12,504 nucleotides of DNA from Thermoleophilaceae bacterium (lineage in GTDB: Bacteria; Actinomycetota; Thermoleophilia; Solirubrobacterales; Thermoleophilaceae): positions 1 to 12,504 of the forward strand of contig JACCZR010000192.1 of the NCBI GenBank assembly GCA_013695855.1. Reading direction: 5' to 3'. Made by a program: the position numbers and the translations under genes. Each line of letters starts with the position of its first letter. Positions within the stretch are counted from its first letter, which is position 1. Positions 1-7,636 of the stretch are shown here, piece after piece. The notes beneath the pieces were generated by a model. The model had not been told where the DNA came from. It saw nothing but the letters and a program-made list of their open reading frames with translations, and did no database searches.

Positions 1-971
<971 letters not shown>

Positions 972-975
<4 letters not shown>

Positions 976-2723
976 GTGGCCTCCCCCGCCACCGAGTCCA
1001 ACTCGAGCCGGACGGCCTGCTTGGCTCGGGCCAGCTCGTCCTGGCGCGCCAGGTCGCGGTCCTGGCGCGCGCCCCTCATGTCGCGCTCGACCCGACGGAG
1101 CTCGAGCTGCAGGAAGCCCATCCGCAGCGCCGCCTCGGGCGTCGGATCGGCGGCCTGAGCGGCCATGACCGCCCGCGTGACGAGCGCGGCCACGTCCGGG
1201 TCGTCGTCGGGCAGGAAGGCAAGCGGGTCGGCGAAGTGGGCGATCAGGTGATCGCGCGCTCGGCGGGCGACCTCGGAGCTCAGGTGGCCATCGCGCAGAC
1301 GCTCGAGGTGCAGCCGTCCAGCTTCGCCACCCCCGGCGCACATCGACAGCAGAGCCCGCTCCGCCGTCGGCGCAAGGTCGCCTGGAGCCCGCGCGGGGGC
1401 GACCCCGGAGGGCGAACGGTTGGCTGCGGGTCGCGCTTTGAGCTGGGCCGTCACGTACTGCTCGGGCACGTCCAGTCGGTCGGATACGTATCTGACGAGA
1501 TGGTCACGCGTCTTGCTCTGTCTTGGCGTGGCCGCCACCAGCGGCCGCACAAGTTCAAGCGCACGATCCACCCCTGCCGGCGTCCCGAGCTGCTCGCCGG
1601 AGATTACCCGACGTACCTCGAACTCAAGCGCGGGAATGGCGTCCTCGAGTCGCGCGAGCAGAGCCGCGGCGCCCTCCTGCTCGAGCAGGTCGGCGGGGTC
1701 CCGGCCCGCCGGGAGCTCAACCACCGCCAGCTCGACGTCCCGGACTTCGGCCACCCGGGAGGCGCGGACCATCGCCTCCTGACCCGAGCGATCGGCGTCG
1801 AGCGCCATCAGGACCCGGGGGGCGGCCCGGGTGAGCTCTTCGAGCTGCTCGTCGGTGAGCGCTGTGCCCATGATCGCCACGGTCTCGGGGACGCCCGCTT
1901 GGCGCAGCGCCAGCACGTCGGTGTAGCCCTCGGCCACCACCACGCGGCCCGCCTTGGCCGCCGCCACGCGGGCCAGGTCGAGCCCGAAGAGCTGACTGCC
2001 CTTGTGGAAGACCTCACCCTCCGCCGTGTTCAGGTACTTCGGCTGCTGGCCCTCCTGGGTGGCGCGGGCGCCGAAGCCCCGCGGCCTGCCGCGACGGTCG
2101 TTGAGTGGGAAGGTGATGCGCCCTCGGAAGCGATCGATCAGCCCACTGCCCTCGCGGCGGCGCTGCGAGAGCCCGGTGGCCACGAGCTCGTCCTCGGTGA
2201 AGCCGTCGCGCACTGCTGCCGAGGTCAGGCGGTCCCACGCGCCGGGTGCGTAGCCCACGCCGAACTCCCGCAGCGTCTCCTCGCGCAGCCCGCGGCCCAG
2301 CAGGTACTCGCGGGACGCCGCGGCCTCGTCGGCCTTCCACAGGTAGCTGGCGTAGAAATGCGAGGCGCGCTCGAGCAGAGCGAGCAGGCGCTCTCGCCGC
2401 CGGCGCCGGCGCTCGGCCTCGGGGTCCTCGCTCTCGCGCTGCAACTCCACGCCGTAGCGATCGGCCATCAGCTCGAGCGCTCCGGCGAAGTCCAGGGCCT
2501 CGGTCTCCATCACGAAGCCGATCGCGTCGCCCGAGGACTCGCAGCCAAAGCAGTAGTAGACCTTCTTCTCCGCGTTTATCGAGAAAGACGGCGTGCGCTC
2601 CTCGTGGAACGGACATAGGCCGACGAGGTTGACCCCGGCTCGCCGCAGCTCGGTCTTGGCGCCCACCAGGTCGGGCATGTCGACCGCCTCCTTCACGCGC
2701 TCGACGCTGTCGCGCGTGTACAC
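972..2723 (-). CDS. dnaG: DNA primase DnaG
   Basis: This enzyme makes the RNA primers for chromosome replication and works with the replicative helicase at the fork. The 583-residue product is the usual DnaG length. The N-terminal CHC2-type zinc finger has C37, H40, C58 and C61 (LCPFHEERTPSF and YYCFGC). The catalytic core shows the basic motif LIDRFRGRITFPL (about 194-206) and KYLNT (229-233). The TOPRIM fold follows, with acidic E265 in VVAEGYTD and D309/D311 in ALDADRSG. The C-terminal region from about 440 is poorly conserved and should bind the helicase. The start is GTG at 2723, one base after the dgt stop. The stop overlaps the sigma factor start by 4 bases. The dgt-dnaG-rpoD run has no room for separate promoters, so co-transcription is inferred. 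No catalytic residue appears to be missing. Confidence 0.97.
980..987 (-). promoter_or_regulatory. Ribosome binding site of the sigma factor gene
   Basis: GGGGGAGG on the minus strand lies 4 bases before the GTG at 975 and inside the last codons of dnaG. It supports that GTG over any start further inside dnaG. Confidence 0.6.
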
Positions 2724-2724
2724 C

Positions 2725-3696
2725 TCAGAACCCCTGGGGCACGGACAGCTCCGAGAAGGTGCTCACGGCGAAGCGGTCGGTCATCCCCGCCAGCCAGTCG
2801 ATCACCTGTTGGGGGTCCTCGGCGCGCTCGGAGTAGTGCCCGAACAGCGCGCGCAGCATCCGCTCGACCCGCTCCTTCTCGCGCTGGGCTGTGGGCCCGA
2901 GGTAGACCCGCTCGAACATGAAATCGCGCAGCCGCAGCATCGCGCCGCCCACGTCGTCGCCCTGCACGATGTCTCCGGCCTCAGCCGAGCGCTCGAGCAG
3001 GTCGGCCACCAGCGTCTCGATGCGCCGCGACCCCGTATCGCCCAGCACCGCGATCTCCTCGCCCGGGAGGTCATCGAAGGCCAGCACGCCCGCCCGCAGG
3101 GCGTCATCGATGTCGTGGTTGATGTAGGCGATGCGATCTACAACGCGCACTACCCGTCCTTCTTGCGTAGCCGATGGGTCGGGGCCCGTGTGGCGCAGGA
3201 TGCCCTCCCGCACCTGAGCGGTCAGGTTGAGGTCCTCCAGCACCTCAACGACCCGCAGCGAGTGCTCGTTGTGGCGAAAGCGCCGGCCATAGCGCGCCTG
3301 CACGCAGTCGTCGAGCACGTTCTCGCCGATGTGGCCGAACGGAGGGTGGCCGAGGTCGTGGCCGAGCGAGATCGCCTCGGTCAGGTCCTCGTTTAGCTCC
3401 AGTGCCCGCGCCACGTTGCGTGCGATCCCGCAGGCCTCGAGGGTGTGGGTGAGGCGCGTGCGGTAGTGGTCGCCCTCGGGGGCGATGAACACCTGGGTCT
3501 TGTGCTTTAAGCGGCGGAAGGCCTTCGAGTGCACGATGCGGTCGCGGTCGCGCCCGAACGGCGTGCGGTGGGGCGAGTCGGGCTCCATCCGCGCGCGCAG
3601 GGCCGGGTACGAGCGGGTGGCCTCGGGCGCCAGGCGGTCGTCCTCCATGCGCTTCCAGCGCTCGGCGAAGCTGGGCGGGATGCTCACGGAGGCCAT
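2725..3696 (-). CDS. dgt: Deoxyguanosinetriphosphate triphosphohydrolase-like protein (HD domain)
   Basis: The family hydrolyses dNTPs, classically dGTP, to the nucleoside and triphosphate, and so adjusts DNA precursor pools. The 323-residue protein carries the family motif RDRDRIVHSKAFRRLKHKTQ (51-70, with R49 and D50 just before it). The HD metal site is H84 (RLTHTLEA), H113-D114 (LGHDLGHPPFGH) and D187 (VVDRIAYINHDIDD). Length and motifs fit the dGTPase-like subgroup common in Gram-positive bacteria; substrate preference cannot be read from sequence. ATG at 3696 gives the full frame but has no clear ribosome site. A second ATG at 3648 (MEDDRLAPEATRSYP) is a real alternative, because homologues as I remember them start near there. 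The gene lies between recO and dnaG and is separated from dnaG by one base. Confidence 0.94.
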   Translation of the reverse strand: MASVSIPPSFAERWKRMEDDRLAPEATRSYPALRARMEPDSPHRTPFGRDRDRIVHSKAFRRLKHKTQVFIAPEGDHYRTRLTHTLEACGIARNVARALELNEDLTEAISLGHDLGHPPFGHIGENVLDDCVQARYGRRFRHNEHSLRVVEVLEDLNLTAQVREGILRHTGPDPSATQEGRVVRVVDRIAYINHDIDDALRAGVLAFDDLPGEEIAVLGDTGSRRIETLVADLLERSAEAGDIVQGDDVGGAMLRLRDFMFERVYLGPTAQREKERVERMLRALFGHYSERAEDPQQVIDWLAGMTDRFAVSTFSELSVPQGF

Positions 3697-3707
3697 CGGT
3701 CGATCTT

Positions 3708-3733
3708 GTCAGGCCCCGGGGGCGTCTCCTGAC
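3708..3733. other. Weak hairpin in the dgt leader
   Basis: GTCAGG (3708-3713) pairs with CCTGAC (3728-3733), and the 14-base loop contains CCCCGGGG. It lies just upstream of the dgt start, inside the 126-base recO-dgt gap. That gap otherwise shows no gene and no clear -35/-10 pair. In such GC-rich DNA a 6-base stem could be chance. Confidence 0.2.
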
Positions 3734-3817
3734 GCGGAAACCTCGCTGATTGCGACCTGCGCGGGGCGCCCACCCGAGCGACCGGCACCCGGAGGACGAG
3801 CATGGGTCCCAAGGGCA

Positions 3818-3839
3818 GAAGGCTAGGCCGGGAGCCTTC
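3818..3839 (-). terminator. Hairpin spanning the recO stop codon, possible terminator
   Basis: GAAGGCT (3818-3824) and AGCCTTC (3833-3839) form a perfect 7-base stem with an 8-base loop. The recO stop (TAG, 3825-3823 on the minus strand) lies partly in the stem. No U-tract follows, so this is at best a non-canonical terminator or an RNA 3' end-stabilising hairpin. Confidence 0.4.
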
Positions 3840-4545
3840 GGAGCCTCACGTGGGCGTGATACTCCGCGGTCTCGGCAAGGGCGCGGTCAGCCTGACCCAG
3901 GGCGCCCTCGGGCGCCGCGGGTGCCTCGGCCAGCGGCTTGGCCAGGGCCTCGACCAGGAAGCGGTGGGCCGTCTCGTCGAGGGCGAAGGAGCCCGCCTCA
4001 CAGCCCGAGCAGACCACGCCGCCGGCGCTGGGCGAGAACGCCCCGAGGTGCTCGCGCTCACCGCAGGACGCGCAGGCCGCCAGCTCGGGAGCAAAGCCCG
4101 CCGCCAGCAGGAGCTTGGCCCGGAAGGCCAGCGCCTGGGCGCGGGTGGACGCGCCGGGCTCGGAGTCGAGCAGCGCCAGCTCGTTGGCCAAGAGGTTGAA
4201 CGCCGGGCGGTTGGCCTCGGCCGTGTCCAGCAGGCGCAGCACGGCCTCGCACGCCTGGGTGGCACGCTCGAGCGACCCGCGGCGCTCGCGCAAAGCCGGA
4301 TGGGCGTGCACGGTGTCGGCCGCACTGACCGTGCACAGGTCCCCGCGGCCCTCGTGAAGGACCAGGTTCACCCGCGCGAGCGGCTCGAGCCGGCCCCCTA
4401 GGCGCGACTTCACCCGGCGCACGCCCTTGGCCACCGCACCCACCCGCCCGCGATCGGGGCTGTAGAGGTGCAGGACGCGATCGGCCTCGCCGAATCGGAT
4501 CGAGCGGAGCACCACCGCCTCGGTCTTGAACGTGCCGCCCACCAC
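3823..4545 (-). CDS. recO: DNA repair protein RecO
   Basis: RecO acts in the RecFOR pathway: it binds SSB and DNA and helps load RecA at gaps. The 240-residue product has the N-terminal OB-fold pattern TEAVVLRSIRFGEADRVLHL (8-27), followed by YSPDRGRVGAVAKGVRR. A helical middle and a C-terminal zinc site follow, with C158, C161, C179 and C182 (CASCG and CSGC), as in many Gram-positive RecO proteins. Two consecutive GTG codons (4545 and 4542) can serve as start; neither has a ribosome site, and the first is used here. The start lies only 16 bases from the divergent glutaredoxin start. The C-terminus ends in a hairpin. Length and motif order are normal. Confidence 0.93.
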   Translation of the reverse strand: MVGGTFKTEAVVLRSIRFGEADRVLHLYSPDRGRVGAVAKGVRRVKSRLGGRLEPLARVNLVLHEGRGDLCTVSAADTVHAHPALRERRGSLERATQACEAVLRLLDTAEANRPAFNLLANELALLDSEPGASTRAQALAFRAKLLLAAGFAPELAACASCGEREHLGAFSPSAGGVVCSGCEAGSFALDETAHRFLVEALAKPLAEAPAAPEGALGQADRALAETAEYHAHVRLRRLPA

Positions 4546-4546
4546 T

Positions 4547-4552
4547 TAGAGT
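4547..4552 (+). promoter_or_regulatory. Candidate -10 box for the glutaredoxin gene (near-leaderless transcript)
   Basis: TAGAGT fits the actinobacterial TAnnnT -10 pattern and ends 9 bases before the ATG at 4562. Transcription would begin at or within a few bases of the start codon. A TTGAAC at 4526-4531 could be a -35, but its 15-base spacing is short. There is no ribosome site, which agrees with leaderless expression. Confidence 0.35.
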
Positions 4553-4561
4553 CTGGACGAC

Positions 4562-4825
4562 ATGGCGGACACGGACAGGGTCATCGTCTACACCACCGAG
4601 CCGTGCGGCTTCTGCCGCCAGGCAAAGGCCCTGCTCGAGGCCCGCGGCATCGACTTCGACGAGGTCAACCTCTCCAAGGACCCCTCCGGCCGGGCCGACC
4701 TCGTGGCCATCACCGGCCAGATGACGTTCCCCCAGGTGCTGATCGGGCGGCGCTCGATCGGCGGCTTTCGCGAGCTGGTCGAGGCCGACCGCGACGGTGT
4801 CCTGGGCGACCTGCTCGCGGCCTAG
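4562..4825 (+). CDS. Glutaredoxin-like thioredoxin-fold protein (CGFC active site)
   Basis: This small cytoplasmic thiol-disulfide oxidoreductase has 87 residues, the normal length for a class I glutaredoxin. It shows IVYTTEPCGFCRQAK with the redox pair C15/C18, the cis-proline loop TFPQVLIG (P57) and the GG motif in SIGGFREL. No signal peptide or membrane segment is present. The electron donor is uncertain: many Gram-positive Actinobacteria use mycothiol and carry mycoredoxins of similar fold, so a mycoredoxin-like role is an alternative. The motif is closer to classical GrxC (CPYC/CGFC) than to any specialised group. It is the only plus-strand gene in the window, diverging from recO and converging on mutM, so it is a monocistronic unit. 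Confidence 0.93.
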   Translation: MADTDRVIVYTTEPCGFCRQAKALLEARGIDFDEVNLSKDPSGRADLVAITGQMTFPQVLIGRRSIGGFRELVEADRDGVLGDLLAA

Positions 4826-4832
4826 GCGCCTG

Positions 4833-4888
4833 GACACCCCACGTTCGTTATCGATCTTCGTGGGTGGCTGAGGGACCAGCGGGGTGTC
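4833..4888 (+). terminator. Alternative hairpins after the glutaredoxin gene
   Basis: GACACCCC (4833-4840) pairs perfectly with GGGGTGTC (4881-4888). A shorter stem, CCCACG (4838-4843) with CGTGGG (4859-4864), uses three of the same bases, so the two are mutually exclusive. The spacer is AT-richer than its surroundings. It starts 7 bases after the glutaredoxin stop and probably acts as its transcription end; no U-tract is seen. Confidence 0.35.
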
Positions 4889-4901
4889 GAGCTGAAGCCC
4901 G

Positions 4902-4931
4902 GCTGTCAGCTCCGCGGGGCCCGCTGACAGC
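4902..4931. terminator. 9-base inverted repeat across the mutM stop, likely convergent terminator
   Basis: GCTGTCAGC (4902-4910) and GCTGACAGC (4923-4931) are exact reverse complements around a 12-base loop. The mutM TGA (4908-4906) lies inside one arm. The position between two converging genes suits a bidirectional terminator, though no U-tract is present on either strand. Confidence 0.45.
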
Positions 4932-5745
4932 GCGGGCACACGTACGTCCCGCGCCCCGCCGCCCGCAGCTTGCGGATCGTCGCCGCGCAGCGCTCACAGG
5001 GCTCTCCCTCGCGCAGATGCACCATGAAGCGGTCCTGAAAGGAACCGCGTGCGCCGTCGGAGTGGCGGAAGTCGTCGATGGTGGCCCCCCGAGCGTCGAT
5101 GCCGGCCTCCAGCGACGCCACCACCGCGTCGCGCAGGTCTTTCACCTGCGCCCGGCGCAGACTCCCCACCGGGCGAAGGGGATGGATGCGCGCGCGGTAC
5201 AGCGCCTCGTCGGCGTAGATGTTCCCCACCCCGGCGATGCGCTCCTGGGAGAGCAGGAAGGCCTTGACCGGGGCGCGGCGGCCCTTGGCGAGCGCACGCA
5301 GTGCCTCGGCGGTGAAGTCGGGTCCCAGCGGCTCGACCCCGAGCCGCGCGGCGAAGTACAGATCGCGGGCCTGGGATCCCAGCAGCACCACGCCGGTGCC
5401 GAAGCGCCGCACGTCCACGAAGAGCAGGCGCTCGTCTTCGACCACGAAGCGCACGCGCAGGTGCGGGCGCGCGGGGTCGTCCTCCTCCGGGCTGACCAGC
5501 AGCAGGTTGCCGGTCATCCGCAGGTGCATGACCACATGGACCTCGTCGCTGAGCGCGAGGGTCAGGTACTTGCCGCGCCGGGCGACCGCCTCGATGGTCC
5601 GCCCGTCGGTCGCGGCGGCCAACTCCTCGGGCGGCGCCGGCTCACACCAGCGCGGGTCGAGCACCTCGAGGCGCTCGAGGACCTTTCCCTCGAGCGCGGG
5701 CGCCAGCTGGCGCCGGATGGTCTCGACCTCGGGGAGCTCGGGCAC
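4906..5745 (-). CDS. mutM: Formamidopyrimidine-DNA glycosylase (Fpg/MutM)
   Basis: This base-excision repair enzyme removes 8-oxoguanine and ring-opened purines and nicks the abasic site. The mature protein would begin with the catalytic proline: MPELPEVETIRRQL (P2, E3). K59 in RRGKYL, HLRMTGNLL (74-82) and DVRRFGTG (111-118) belong to the N-terminal sandwich. The helix-two-turn-helix is ERIAGVGNIYADEALYRARI (168-187). A C-terminal zinc finger with C250, C253, C270 and C273 includes the conserved R266 in GRGTYVCPRC. The 279-residue length is normal. The start is GTG at 5745, fixed by the invariant PELPEVET that must follow the initiator. The ribosome site is weak. The 162-base gap upstream and a possible -10 at 5763-5769 suggest a promoter of its own. 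Confidence 0.97.
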   Translation of the reverse strand: MPELPEVETIRRQLAPALEGKVLERLEVLDPRWCEPAPPEELAAATDGRTIEAVARRGKYLTLALSDEVHVVMHLRMTGNLLLVSPEEDDPARPHLRVRFVVEDERLLFVDVRRFGTGVVLLGSQARDLYFAARLGVEPLGPDFTAEALRALAKGRRAPVKAFLLSQERIAGVGNIYADEALYRARIHPLRPVGSLRRAQVKDLRDAVVASLEAGIDARGATIDDFRHSDGARGSFQDRFMVHLREGEPCERCAATIRKLRAAGRGTYVCPRCQRAPRS

Positions 5746-5762
5746 TCAGGGTCCGTGACGAA

Positions 5763-5769
5763 ATAAGTA
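5763..5769 (-). promoter_or_regulatory. Possible -10 region of mutM
   Basis: TACTTAT on the minus strand lies about 17 bases before the mutM GTG in one of the few AT-rich patches of the window. No convincing -35 is visible at normal spacing. Confidence 0.25.
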
Positions 5770-5795
5770 GGTGGCTTGGGCGCCCGATCCGTGGA

Positions 5796-5862
5796 TGCCA
5801 GGCACCGCACTCGAGCACAGTAATGGCAACGCCATTGCGAGCATCGAGGGTGGTGCCTGGCG
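5796..5862. repeat. Multi-tier palindrome, candidate REP/MITE-like element
   Basis: The outer stem GCCAGGCACC (5797-5806) with GGTGCCTGGC (5852-5861) is a perfect 10-base match. The middle stem CTCGAGC (5810-5816) pairs with GC-TCGAG (5841-5848) with one bulged A. The inner stem AATGGC (5822-5827) with GCCATT (5831-5836) closes an AAC loop. Together these make one long imperfect hairpin that fills much of the 162-base gap between the lipoprotein and mutM. There is no coding frame and no U-tract. It could be a miniature element mobilised in trans, or an RNA hairpin in the lipoprotein 3' end or mutM leader. Confidence 0.6.
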
Positions 5863-5907
5863 CCGCGGGCGGGTGTTCAAACCGGCCAGTTATTGAGTCA
5901 CGGGCCC

Positions 5908-6498
5908 TCAGCCCCTGATGCGTCCGGTCAGCTCGAGCGAGCGCAGCATCGGGCTGAAGACCTGCGTGTCCGCGGGGCCGAAGTCCGTACGGGGGGCGAT
6001 CAGCTCCAGCACGTACTCCCCCTTCCCCTTGAACAGGTGCACGCTGCGGGTCTCCAGGCGCCCGCCGGAGAGGGTCTGGGTGCCGACCACCTCCACCCCG
6101 GGCGCTCCCGCCACACGCACGACCCGCGCGCCGGCCACCCGGAACGTAGGATCGCGCTTGCGCACGGCCGCGACCAGCCGCCGGCGCGCCTCGCGCAGCG
6201 CCGAGGGGCTGCGGGGAACGGGCTCCTTGCGCGGGTAGGCGAGCACCGAGACGATCGCGCCCGAGGCCAGCGAGAACCGGAACACCTCCGGTGGGCGACG
6301 CCGCACGAGCCCGATGGGTCGCTGCACACGCACGCTGAGGCCCGCGCGGGGGAAGTCCACGGTGCGGATGGTCTTCGAGTCAGGCAGCATCGAGTTGGGG
6401 TCGGGGACGCGCGCCCGCTCGGTGGCGCAGGCGCCGAGCAGGCAGGCAAGAACCAGCGCGGCGGAGACTGGCACGCGTGCGTGTACAGGCAGGGGCAC
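5908..6498 (-). CDS. Predicted lipoprotein, possibly PsbP/Mog1-like fold, function unknown
   Basis: This is a 196-residue exported protein I cannot name. Residues 1-23 are a signal peptide whose hydrophobic run (VSAALVLACLLGA) ends in the lipobox L-G-A-C, with C24 as the lipidated residue, so it should be anchored outside the membrane. The remaining 172 residues have an alternating pattern: FPRAGLSVRVQRPIGL (about 49-64), FRFSLASGAIVSVLAYPR, a helix rich in Arg, VRVAGAPGVEVVGTQTL, then VLELIAPR and an ending like FSPMLRSLELTG. That rhythm resembles PsbP/LpqN/Mog1-type small domains; this is an inference from pattern only. The start is GTG at 6498, with AGAGGG 3 bases upstream. It follows the xerD stop by 73 bases and precedes mutM. 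No transmembrane segment other than the signal peptide is seen. Confidence 0.85.
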   Translation of the reverse strand: MPLPVHARVPVSAALVLACLLGACATERARVPDPNSMLPDSKTIRTVDFPRAGLSVRVQRPIGLVRRRPPEVFRFSLASGAIVSVLAYPRKEPVPRSPSALREARRRLVAAVRKRDPTFRVAGARVVRVAGAPGVEVVGTQTLSGGRLETRSVHLFKGKGEYVLELIAPRTDFGPADTQVFSPMLRSLELTGRIRG

Positions 6499-6531
6499 CT
6501 GCCCTCTTCTAGCAGGGAAGTCGCCGAGCGA

Positions 6532-6567
6532 GCGGTGCTCGGCCGGCCAACGCCCGGCCTGCGCTCC
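6532..6567. repeat. Copy 1 of a 36-base palindromic repeat after xerD
   Basis: This copy matches 11484-11519 at 34 of 36 bases; the only change is AA (6549-6550) versus GG. Its core pairs GGCCGG (6541-6546) with CCGGCC (6554-6559). It begins 4 bases beyond the xerD stop in the direction of transcription. A competing stem, GCCGAGC (6523-6529) with GCTCGGC (6537-6543), overlaps it. Both copies have the same orientation relative to the gene before them. Confidence 0.75.
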
Positions 6568-6571
6568 TCCG

Positions 6572-7570
6572 CTAGGCGGTGGCCCGGGGGTGCGCCTTGA
6601 AGTAGACGTCCTTCAGGCGAGCGCTCGAGAGATGGGTGTAGAGCTGGGTGGTGGCCACGTCGGCGTGGCCGAGCATCTCCTGCACCGACCTGAGGTCGCA
6701 GCCCCCGGCGAGCAGGTGGGTGGCAAAAGTGTGGCGCAGGGTGTGCGGGCTCATGCGGTCCGCGAGGCCGGCTGCCTCGGCGTGGCGGCGGACGATCTTG
6801 TAGAGCCCTTGGCGCGTCAGCGAACCACCGCGGAAGTTCACGAACAGCTCGGGCACCCTCGCCCCTCGCGTGAGAGGGCCGCGCCCGCGCTCGAGGTAGT
6901 CGCGCACGGCGCGCACGGCGGTCGTGCCCACCGGCACCACGCGCTCCTTCGAGCCCTTGCCCCGGGCGCGGAGCACGCCTTCCTCGAGATCGACGTCGCC
7001 GACCGCGAGGGTGATCGCCTCCGAGGCCCGCAGACCCGAGGCGTACATCAGCTCGAGCAGGGCGCGGTCGCGCAGCGCGGTCGGCTCGGTGCCCCGGGGC
7101 TGATCGAGCAGCTTGGCCACCTCGCCGCGTGTGAGGACCTGCGGCAGCCGCTTGCCGCGCCGCGGCGAGCTGAGCGCCGCCGTGGGATCGTCGCTGCGCA
7201 CCTCCTCGCGCAGCAGGTGGCGGTAGAAGGAGCGCAGGCAGGCGGCCTTGCGGTGCAGGGTGGCGGGCGACGCCGGCTTGCCGTTGGCCCCCTGGGTGGG
7301 CGGGTTGGCGCCTGTGCCCCGCGCTGGGGTACCGGCCAGCGCGGTGAGGAAGTCCGAGAGGTCGGGCGGCCCGACCGTGAGGGCGCTCAGCTCGTGTGCG
7401 TCGAGGTGACGCCCGAACTGCAGCAGATCTCCCCGGTAGGCCTCGAGAGTGTTGCGCGCAAGACCTCGCTCGAACTCCAAGTAGGCCAGGAAGTCGAGCA
7501 CGAGCTGCTCGTACGGTCGGCTGGCGAGCACCCCACCGGGGGGCACAGGCGGGCGCTCGAGCGTGGCCAT
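6572..7570 (-). CDS. xerD: Tyrosine recombinase XerD (site-specific, chromosome dimer resolution)
   Basis: This tyrosine recombinase probably acts at dif to resolve chromosome dimers. The 332-residue protein has an N-terminal SAM-like core-binding domain (about 20-120) starting LDFLAYLEFERGLARNTLEAY. The catalytic domain holds R181 (ASGLRASE), K205 (ARGKGSKER), H276 and R279 (SPHTLRHTFATHL), H302 (MLGHADVATTQ) and nucleophile Y311 (LYTHLS). All six catalytic positions are present. It is about 30 residues longer than typical XerD. Much of the excess is a Gly/Pro/Thr-rich stretch at about 79-99, and there is a 15-20 residue N-terminal extension. The start is ATG at 7570. The gap to the NUDIX gene is 66 bases. 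Gene order (after pyrG and a NUDIX gene) matches actinobacterial xerD rather than a phage or integron integrase. Confidence 0.93.
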   Translation of the reverse strand: MATLERPPVPPGGVLASRPYEQLVLDFLAYLEFERGLARNTLEAYRGDLLQFGRHLDAHELSALTVGPPDLSDFLTALAGTPARGTGANPPTQGANGKPASPATLHRKAACLRSFYRHLLREEVRSDDPTAALSSPRRGKRLPQVLTRGEVAKLLDQPRGTEPTALRDRALLELMYASGLRASEAITLAVGDVDLEEGVLRARGKGSKERVVPVGTTAVRAVRDYLERGRGPLTRGARVPELFVNFRGGSLTRQGLYKIVRRHAEAAGLADRMSPHTLRHTFATHLLAGGCDLRSVQEMLGHADVATTQLYTHLSSARLKDVYFKAHPRATA

Positions 7571-7636
7571 GCCCCTGGGTTCGCCCGACCGCGTGGCGCC
7601 CCTCTGCGCTGCACGTCTTCGCTCAGCCCGGTCTGC

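Noticed and set aside
4468..5766. 432-codon plus-strand open frame covering glutaredoxin and mutM
   Set aside because: It is in another frame from the glutaredoxin gene and antisense to mutM; no family motif is seen.
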